NCBI GenBank assembly: GCA_003694235.1
Contig: RFKO01000340.1
Coordinates: forward strand, 1-5,249
Length of the DNA stretch: 5,249 bases
Direction of reading: 5' to 3'
From: Anaerolineae bacterium
GTDB lineage: Bacteria > Chloroflexota > Anaerolineae > Anaerolineales > UBA11858
The notes beneath the pieces are model-generated. The model did not search any database. It saw nothing but the letters and a program-made list of their open reading frames with translations, and was not told the origin of the DNA. Shown here piece by piece: positions 1-4,498 of this stretch. The first letter of the stretch is position 1. Each line of letters opens with the position of its first letter. Position numbers and translations under genes: made by a program.

Positions 1-399
1 AGCTATGGGAAGCGGTCGGTTTTCGCCAAGCTGCGCCAGCTCGACGGCAAGATCATGGTCATCGGCCTGCGCTACAACGATAGCATGACTTTCTTCCACC
101 ATGTGGAGGAGATGGAAGGCGTGGATTACCGCTACATGAAGGAGTTCACCGGCCTGGTGACCGATTGGGACGGCAATACCTATGAGGACACCTTCACCAT
201 GCTGGTGCGCGATATCGACCGCGGCGTGCATACCATGGTCGATCCGATGGGCGCGCTGATGGAGGAGGCCGGCATCATCAAGGTGCGCAAGATCGGACAG
301 GCCAAGGTCTGCCTGATGAAGGCCAACGAAGTGTACGAGTTCACCGCCCGTGAAATGCGCCGCGATCCGAACTTGCTCTATGAGATTCGCGAGGAGTAA
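1..399 (+). CDS. AAC(3)-family N-acetyltransferase-like protein, C-terminal part (5' truncated)
   Basis: The frame is open from base 1 to the TAA at 397-399 and gives 132 residues. The family is usually about 260-270 residues, so roughly the N-terminal half lies outside the window and the ATG at 55 is internal. Residues 1-22 (start SYGKRSVFAKLRQLDGK, then a short hydrophobic strand ending in Gly) match the family pattern of G-x-x-S-x-F-x-K-L, an LDGK turn and a hydrophobic strand. T30-x-x-H33-x-x-E36 fits the conserved T-x-x-H-x-x-E segment near the acetyl-CoA and substrate site. Members acetylate amino groups using acetyl-CoA. Inside glycan loci they more plausibly modify an amino sugar than an antibiotic, so a resistance role should not be assumed. 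The family call rests on these motifs and the glycan context is inferred from the neighbours. Codons are strongly G/C-ending. A 133-bp repeat-filled gap separates it from the next gene, so coupling to that gene is uncertain. Confidence 0.8.
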   Translation, partial: SYGKRSVFAKLRQLDGKIMVIGLRYNDSMTFFHHVEEMEGVDYRYMKEFTGLVTDWDGNTYEDTFTMLVRDIDRGVHTMVDPMGALMEEAGIIKVRKIGQAKVCLMKANEVYEFTAREMRRDPNLLYEIREE

Positions 400-402
400 A
401 TC

Positions 403-462
403 GGGTGATTAGGTAACAAGGTGAGTGGGTAACTTGTCACCCAATCACCCACTTACCCACTC
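403..462. repeat. Two interleaved inverted repeats (pseudoknot-like arrangement)
   Basis: Arm X, 403-420, is complementary to 433-450 at 16 of 18 positions. Arm Y, 423-432, is complementary to 453-462 at 10 of 10. The order is X, GT, Y, X', AC, Y', so the two stems interleave and could form either alternative hairpins or an H-type pseudoknot. The two X mismatches (411/442 and 415/438) are A-C on the + strand but T-G on the - strand, so a - strand RNA could pair all 18 positions with wobbles. No T-run follows either stem, so this is not a canonical intrinsic terminator. It may simply result from octamers sitting in opposite orientations. Confidence 0.7.
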
Positions 463-532
463 CTCCAAGCCCTCAGTTACCAAATGCACCAATGAACCAA
501 TGAACTAATGAACTAATGAACCAATCGAACCC
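403..532. repeat. Degenerate 8-bp-period tandem repeat array filling the spacer
   Basis: This is essentially the whole gap between the stop at 399 and the ATG at 533. Cut every 8 bases from 403, the units stay in one register to about 522, then slip by one base (unit 523-531). Units at 403, 411, 419 and 427 are G-rich (GGGTGATT, AGGTAACA, AGGTGAGT, GGGTAACT). Units at 435, 443 and 451 are their reverse-complement type (TGTCACCC, AATCACCC, ACTTACCC). Units at 459, 467 and 475 are degenerate. From 483 the units are AATGCACC, AATGAACC, AATGAACT, AATGAACT and AATGAACC. The ATG at 533 occupies the same place in its unit as the earlier ATGs. No -10/-35 promoter, T-tract terminator or Shine-Dalgarno sequence is evident. 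The origin is unknown; slippage-driven expansion is the simplest view. Confidence 0.85.
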
Positions 533-1849
533 ATGCAACTAAAACCCCTCCTCGAACGCCTCTACCCTCTCCACCGCACGCTGGCTTCCGATGAAATGGA
601 TGAAGCCTTACAGATCGTCGGCGCGGTGATGCCTTCTCAGGCCGGTTATACGGTGGAACGCTTTACCCCTGGCGAGATGGCCTGGACCTGGCGTGTCCCA
701 GAACGTTATGTGGTGCACGAGGCTTATTTGGAAACTGAGGACGGCAGGCGGATCGTGGACTTTGCCGACAATCCGCTGCACATTGTCTCGTATTCTCCTC
801 CCGTAGATGCTCTGCTGACCTGGGAGGAGTTGGAGCCTCACCTGTACTATAGTGAGGAGCGCCCCTGGGCTACTCCCTGGATTTTCAAGTATTATCAGCG
901 GGATTGGGGTTTCTGTCTGCCCAAAGAGGTGTTCGATGCGCTTCCTCGTAAGGGTCGCTATCGTGCTGTCATCCGCTCCGAGTTTTTGACCGATCCGGCC
1001 CGCGGGGGCTTTGCGGTTGGAGTGGGTGTGATCCATCCCGAAGGTGGGCCTGACCCGCAGGCGGGTGAGATGTTGATCTCGGCACACCTCTGCCATCCCA
1101 TGCAGGCTAACGACGATCTCGCCGGGGTCGTGACGGCCATTGAGCTGGCTCACCGTTTGGCGGAGAACCCGCTCCCCCCTGGCTCGATGTCGGTGCGTTT
1201 CTGGTTCGGGCCGGAGACCATTGGGACGATTGTCTATCTTTCGCATCATGAGGAGTTGATCCCGCGCCTCAAAGGTGGCATTTTCATTGAGATGACCGGT
1301 AATGAGGGCGTGATTGCCTGGCATCATACGCGTCAGCACGATCATTTGTTGGATCAAGTGACAGCCGCGGTAATGGCGAGCCGCGAGCATGTGGCGCGCA
1401 AGTTCGCCGACTTTCCGCCGAACGACGAGCGCGTCATCAATGGGCCGGGAGTGAATGTGCCCTGCATTTCCATTAATCGCTGGCCGTATGATGAATATCA
1501 CACTACCGACGATAATCCGATGATCATTCAAGAAGCGATGTTGCAGGAAGCGGCCGATGTGGTGGAGGAGATTACACGTCTCTACGCCAGCAATTACATT
1601 CCCCGGCGCACTTTCCGCGGCCCGTTGTTCCTTTCTGGCAACGGCCTGTGGGTGGACTGGCGGGAGAACTGGGCGCTGAACCGCGCGATCGAAAAGATCA
1701 TGATGCGCTTTGAAGGAGAGCAATCCGTCTTTGAGATCGCACAGGATGTCGGCCTGGATTACTGGATGGTGCGCGATTATGTGGAGAAATTCCGTCTCAA
1801 AGGCTTCGTGGAGCGGCTGCCCATCCCCAGTGAGGCGCCGGCATGGTGA
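533..1849 (+). CDS. DUF4910/DUF2172 aminopeptidase-like protein with C-terminal winged helix
   Basis: At 438 residues this is the usual length for the family annotated as polysaccharide biosynthesis protein with aminopeptidase-like domain. The N-terminus LLERLYPLHRTLASDEMDEAL is the typical family opening, which supports the ATG at 533 although no Shine-Dalgarno lies upstream. An M28-like zinc peptidase fold is indicated by H185 in SAHLCHP, D194/D195 in ANDD, E228 in FGPETIG, E253 in FIEMTGNEG and H323 in DEYHTTDDNP. These fit the His/Asp/Glu/acidic/His ligand set of M28 enzymes, so catalysis is probably retained. Residues about 375-430 resemble the winged-helix domain at the end of these proteins, with VFEIAQDVGLDYWMVRDYV as a helix-turn-helix-like stretch. 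No signal peptide is seen, so it is cytoplasmic. The family recurs in surface-sugar loci and its substrate is not established to my knowledge; amide or N-acyl cleavage on a sugar intermediate is an inference. Its last 7 nt overlap the next gene. Confidence 0.88.
   Translation: MQLKPLLERLYPLHRTLASDEMDEALQIVGAVMPSQAGYTVERFTPGEMAWTWRVPERYVVHEAYLETEDGRRIVDFADNPLHIVSYSPPVDALLTWEELEPHLYYSEERPWATPWIFKYYQRDWGFCLPKEVFDALPRKGRYRAVIRSEFLTDPARGGFAVGVGVIHPEGGPDPQAGEMLISAHLCHPMQANDDLAGVVTAIELAHRLAENPLPPGSMSVRFWFGPETIGTIVYLSHHEELIPRLKGGIFIEMTGNEGVIAWHHTRQHDHLLDQVTAAVMASREHVARKFADFPPNDERVINGPGVNVPCISINRWPYDEYHTTDDNPMIIQEAMLQEAADVVEEITRLYASNYIPRRTFRGPLFLSGNGLWVDWRENWALNRAIEKIMMRFEGEQSVFEIAQDVGLDYWMVRDYVEKFRLKGFVERLPIPSEAPAW
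1832..1835 (+). promoter_or_regulatory. Shine-Dalgarno for the cytidylyltransferase gene
   Basis: GAGG lies 7 nt before the ATG at 1843, inside the 3' end of the preceding gene. With the 7-nt overlap (ATGGTGA) this supports translational coupling and fixes the start. It contrasts with the SD-less starts at 533 and 2710. Confidence 0.6.
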
Positions 1850-2649
1850 TAATAGCCATCATCCAGGCCCGCATGACCTCCTCCCGCCTGCCGGGCAAGG
1901 TGCTGCGCGACATTGCCGCCCGCCCGATGCTGGGCTGGGTGGTGGAGCGCGCCCGCCGCGCCAGCACCGTCTCGCAGGTGATTGTCGCCACCACCACCGA
2001 CCCCAGCGATGATCCTGTGGCGGCGTACTGCGGGGAACGGGGCTACGATTGCATCCGCGGCAGCCTGAACGATGTGCTCGACCGCTACTATCAGGCCGCG
2101 CTACAGGCACAGGCCGAGGTTGTGGTGCGCATCACCGCCGATTGCCCCTTCATTGACCCTGCGCTGATCGACGATGCCATTGGCGTCTTGCTCGAGGGCG
2201 GCTTCGATTTCGTCGCCAACCGCTTGCCGCGTCCCTGGGGACGCACCTACCCCATCGGGCTGGATGTGGAAGTCTTCACCTTCGCCGCGCTGGAGACAGC
2301 CTGGCAGCAGGCTACGGAGAAGCATCAGCGCGAGCACGTCACCCCCTACTTTTACGAGGACACCCCTGCCAACGCGCTCCGGCTGAACGCTGCGCGCCGT
2401 GCTGAGTTTGTCACCCCGCGCGGCTTTCGCATCGCTTTGTTGCACGCCCCCGCCGATTACGGTCACTTGCGCTGGACGGTGGATACCGCCGCAGACCTGG
2501 AACTCGCCCGCCGCATCGCTGCATATTTTCCGGACGACACCTTCTCCTGGACGGACATCCTGCGCCTGGTGGAAGGACACCCCGAACTGACCCAAATCAA
2601 CGCCGCCGTCCCCCACAAAACCCACCTCGACGTAGACGACCGCCTGTGA
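1843..2649 (+). CDS. SpsF-like cytidylyltransferase (acylneuraminate cytidylyltransferase family)
   Basis: This 268-residue protein begins with the diagnostic nucleotide-binding signature: QARMTSSRLPGKVL at residues 8-21, with R10, R15 and K19 as the usual basic residues that contact the nucleotide. Other family landmarks are YDCIRGSLNDVLDRY (68-82), RITADCPFIDP (96-106, with D100 a likely metal ligand), GLDVEVF (139-145), HQREHVTPYFYE (161-172) and LRWTVDT (209-215). These place it in the CTP_transf_3 superfamily, nearest SpsF/COG1861. Family members transfer CMP from CTP to a sugar acid, releasing pyrophosphate, so the expected product is an activated sugar for a glycosyltransferase. Full-length CMP-sialic, CMP-legionaminic and CMP-Kdo synthetases are related, but SpsF substrates are poorly defined, so I give no substrate. 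It is cytoplasmic. It follows the DUF4910 gene with a 7-nt overlap, so the two are probably co-translated. Its stop codon lies inside the next repeat array, and its last 60 or so bases are C-rich and G-poor. Confidence 0.9.
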   Translation: MVIIAIIQARMTSSRLPGKVLRDIAARPMLGWVVERARRASTVSQVIVATTTDPSDDPVAAYCGERGYDCIRGSLNDVLDRYYQAALQAQAEVVVRITADCPFIDPALIDDAIGVLLEGGFDFVANRLPRPWGRTYPIGLDVEVFTFAALETAWQQATEKHQREHVTPYFYEDTPANALRLNAARRAEFVTPRGFRIALLHAPADYGHLRWTVDTAADLELARRIAAYFPDDTFSWTDILRLVEGHPELTQINAAVPHKTHLDVDDRL

Positions 2650-2716
2650 ACCAGTGCACCGATGCACCAATGCACCGATGAACTAATGAACCAATGAACC
2701 AATGAACCAATGACCT
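2645..2716. repeat. 8-bp-period tandem array spanning a stop codon and the next start codon
   Basis: There are nine units in unbroken 8-bp register: TGTGAACC (2645), AGTGCACC, GATGCACC, AATGCACC, GATGAACT, AATGAACC three times (2685, 2693, 2701) and AATGACCT (2709). The consensus is RATGMACC, the same unit as in the 483-522 part of the first array. Unit one contains the TGA stop of the cytidylyltransferase (2647-2649), and the last unit contains the ATG at 2710. Each of the last three upstream ATGs (2686, 2694, 2702) reads Met-Asn-Gln-stop, and each TGA overlaps the next ATG as ATGA; the final TGA (2711-2713) overlaps the gene start. No Shine-Dalgarno is present. Confidence 0.9.
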
Positions 2717-3621
2717 ACCTCACCATCTTCACCGCTCCCAAACCCTTTACCAACCCGCACATCAACATCATCCAGCGCAATGCCATTCAGTCATGGTTGC
2801 AATTGGGCGATGATGTTCGCGTGTTGTTGATTGGTGAAGAAGATGGCCTGGCGGATGTGGCGGCCGAATTCGGCGTGACACACCTGCCGGATGTCAAACG
2901 CAATGCCTGGGGCACACCGCTGGTCAGTTCAATTTTTGAACTGGCGCGGCGCGCTAGCGATTCGCCGTTGCTGGCTTATGTAAATGCGGATATCCTGTTG
3001 ATGCCGGATTTTGTCGAGACTGCCCGGCTGGTTGCTTCGCAGGTTGACAGGTTTCTGATCGTTGGTCGTCGCTGGGATATGGATATTCGTCAGCCGCTTC
3101 CCTTTACCCGAGGGTGGTGGCAGGATTTTCGGGTGATTGTGCGCTCTCAGGGGAAGAAGCATCCTCCCGCGGGTAGCGATTACTTTATTTTCCCGCGTTC
3201 CGTGTTCACCGACATACCGGATTTTGCCATCGGGCGCGCCGGCTGGGATAACTGGATGATCTACCACGCGCTGAAGCAGAAGTGGCCGGTGGTGGATGCC
3301 AGCGAGACGCTGATGGTGGTCCATCAGAACCATGACTACAGCCATCTCCCCGGCGGACAGGCGCACTATGACCTGGAGGAAACACGCATCAACGCGCAAT
3401 TGGGCGGCGGGATGCAGAATATGTATATGCTATTGGATGCCAGCCACGAACTGCTCAACGGGCAGGTGGTGCGCGCTCGCCGCACCAAAGCCCGCCTGGC
3501 GCGTCGCTTGGAACGGATGGTGTACTCGCCGCAGCAAACCGGCCTGCGCTGGCGGCTGACCCTGTATCTGCGCCGGCTGCGCGACCGCTATCTGCAGGAA
3601 GAGGATGCCCGCCATGCCTGA
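2710..3621 (+). CDS. Putative GT-A-fold glycosyltransferase, family not assigned
   Basis: This 303-residue protein has no signal peptide or membrane span. Residues 1-45 look like the first beta-alpha-beta unit of a GT-A fold (TIFTAP, then QRNAIQSWLQLGDDVRVLLIG). Residues 87-99 (LLAYVNADILLMP) form a hydrophobic strand ending in N92-A93-D94. That is where GT-A enzymes carry the metal-binding DXD, so only the last Asp is conserved here. Later landmarks are AGSDYFIFPR (154-163), GRAGWDNWMIYHAL (175-188) and HQNHDYSHL (205-213), which resemble acceptor-side and metal-site motifs of such enzymes. The tail from about 254 to 295 is rich in Arg and Lys and probably helical, possibly membrane-associated or an interaction surface. 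The likely role is sugar transfer in glycan assembly, inferred from fold and neighbours. I do not recognise an exact family. The start is the last ATG of the repeat array, without an SD. Its 3' end overlaps the methyltransferase gene. Confidence 0.7.
   Translation: MTYLTIFTAPKPFTNPHINIIQRNAIQSWLQLGDDVRVLLIGEEDGLADVAAEFGVTHLPDVKRNAWGTPLVSSIFELARRASDSPLLAYVNADILLMPDFVETARLVASQVDRFLIVGRRWDMDIRQPLPFTRGWWQDFRVIVRSQGKKHPPAGSDYFIFPRSVFTDIPDFAIGRAGWDNWMIYHALKQKWPVVDASETLMVVHQNHDYSHLPGGQAHYDLEETRINAQLGGGMQNMYMLLDASHELLNGQVVRARRTKARLARRLERMVYSPQQTGLRWRLTLYLRRLRDRYLQEEDARHA
3596..3604 (+). promoter_or_regulatory. Purine-rich Shine-Dalgarno serving two possible methyltransferase starts
   Basis: AGGAAGAGG lies in the end of the glycosyltransferase gene. 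AGGA (3596-3599) is 5 nt from the ATG at 3605, and GAGG (3601-3604) is 9 nt from the ATG at 3614. Both spacings are workable, so the start is undecided by three codons. The 3614 start would give an 8-nt overlap (ATGCCTGA), much like the 7-nt overlap at 1843. Confidence 0.55.
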
Positions 3622-4498
3622 GAACGTGACCGCCTGCCCCTTGTGCGGCTCGCCGGATAGCCGTCTCTTCGATGAGCGCGTCTTTCGCGGCCATACTGTG
3701 GTCAACCGGCTGTGCCGCGGGTGCGGGCTGGTGTATCAATCGCCGCGCATGACCGCCGCCGAGCTCGACGCCTTTTACGCCCGCGAGTACAGGCAAGTCT
3801 ATCAGGGTAGTGAGGGGCCTACACCCAAAGACCTGGCGGCGCAGCGCGGCCGCGCCGAATCGCTGTTAGGCTTCCTGCGCGCCGCGGGTGTCAGCCCGAC
3901 GCGGCATCTCGATATCGGCGCCTCGGCCGGGATTTTGCTGCGCCGCTTTGGTGAGGCCTTTGGTTGTCAGAGCGTTGGCGTCGAACCCGGTGAAGCTTAC
4001 CGCGCTTACGCGCGCGGCCAGGGGTTGACCCTCTACGCCGACCTGGACGCGTTGCGCGCTGCCGATGAGGCGCCTTTTGACCTGGTGAGCATGGCGCACG
4101 TCCTGGAGCATTTACCCGACCCCGTGGGATATCTCGCCGCGCTGAAAGATGGTGTGCTGGCTGCCGATGGCGTCTTGTTGCTCGAAGTGCCCAACCTGTA
4201 CGCCCATGATTGCTTTGAGGTGGCTCATCTGACCAGCTTCAGCCCCCACACGCTGCGTCAGACGCTCCTGCAGGCGGGATATACGGTGATGGCGCTGCAT
4301 CGTCACGGTCAGCCGCGCTCCGAGTTGTTGCCGTTGTATCTCACCGCGCTGGCGCACCCTGCGAGGGGGAAACCGCCTGCTGTGCAGCCAGAACGCGGCG
4401 TGGCGCGCAAACGCCGCGGGGGCCTGTTACGGCGCCGAGCCCTCGAGCGGCTGTTCCCTCATCGGGCGTGGAAGCCCCTGAAGGGGGAGGATGCCTGA
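3605..4498 (+). CDS. Class I SAM-dependent methyltransferase with N-terminal zinc site
   Basis: The protein is 297 residues from 3605, or 294 from the alternative ATG at 3614. C11-x-x-C14 (CPLCG) and C37-x-x-C40 (CRGCG) make a zinc-ribbon-like site, followed by LVYQSPR, as in many sugar and natural-product methyltransferases. The SAM-binding Rossmann core has motif I HLDIGASAG (101-109), the acidic ribose-binding residue E127 in GVEPG, and HVLEHLPDP (165-173), which is typical of the Methyltransf_23/11 group, followed by LLLEVPN (191-197). The zinc-first arrangement recalls sugar C-methyltransferases, but those are usually around 400 residues with an extra C-terminal domain that is absent here. 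O- or C-methylation of a glycan sugar is therefore possible but unproven. After about residue 250 the core gives way to a basic tail (ARKRRGGLLRRRALERLF, 267-284) of unknown purpose. The gene overlaps both neighbours: 17 or 8 nt upstream and 1 nt downstream. Confidence 0.88.
   Translation: MPAMPENVTACPLCGSPDSRLFDERVFRGHTVVNRLCRGCGLVYQSPRMTAAELDAFYAREYRQVYQGSEGPTPKDLAAQRGRAESLLGFLRAAGVSPTRHLDIGASAGILLRRFGEAFGCQSVGVEPGEAYRAYARGQGLTLYADLDALRAADEAPFDLVSMAHVLEHLPDPVGYLAALKDGVLAADGVLLLEVPNLYAHDCFEVAHLTSFSPHTLRQTLLQAGYTVMALHRHGQPRSELLPLYLTALAHPARGKPPAVQPERGVARKRRGGLLRRRALERLFPHRAWKPLKGEDA
4483..4490 (+). promoter_or_regulatory. Strong Shine-Dalgarno for the terminal glycosyltransferase gene
   Basis: GGGGGAGG lies 7 nt before the ATG at 4498, within the methyltransferase 3' end. 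It fixes the start of the last gene, whose ATG shares one base with the methyltransferase stop (TGATG). Confidence 0.7.

Noticed and set aside
1..399. Antibiotic resistance gene (aminoglycoside acetyltransferase)
   Set aside because: The family match is real, but the surrounding glycan genes make a sugar-modifying role more likely, and half the protein is missing.
55..399. Gene start at the ATG at position 55
   Set aside because: The reading frame and family-like sequence continue upstream to base 1, so this Met is internal to a gene truncated by the window.
403..462. Rho-independent terminator after the acyltransferase gene
   Set aside because: Stems exist but no T-run follows either of them on the + strand, and the long stem has two A-C mismatches in the + strand RNA.
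403..532. CRISPR array
   Set aside because: The period is only 8 bp with no unique spacers between repeats, and no cas-like gene is present.
608..1723. Long open frame (371 codons) on the minus strand inside the DUF4910 gene
   Set aside because: It lies wholly antisense to a gene with clear family motifs, shows no recognisable domain, and is Arg/His-rich as expected for a shadow frame of GC-rich coding DNA.
2101..2670. Minus-strand open frame of 189 codons across the cytidylyltransferase gene
   Set aside because: It is antisense to strongly conserved cytidylyltransferase motifs, with no domain or start signal of its own.
2463..2702. Minus-strand open frame with a repetitive VHWFI/VHWCI-type peptide start
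   Set aside because: The reverse complement of the octamer has no stop in any frame, so an open frame arises automatically. There is no other support for a gene.
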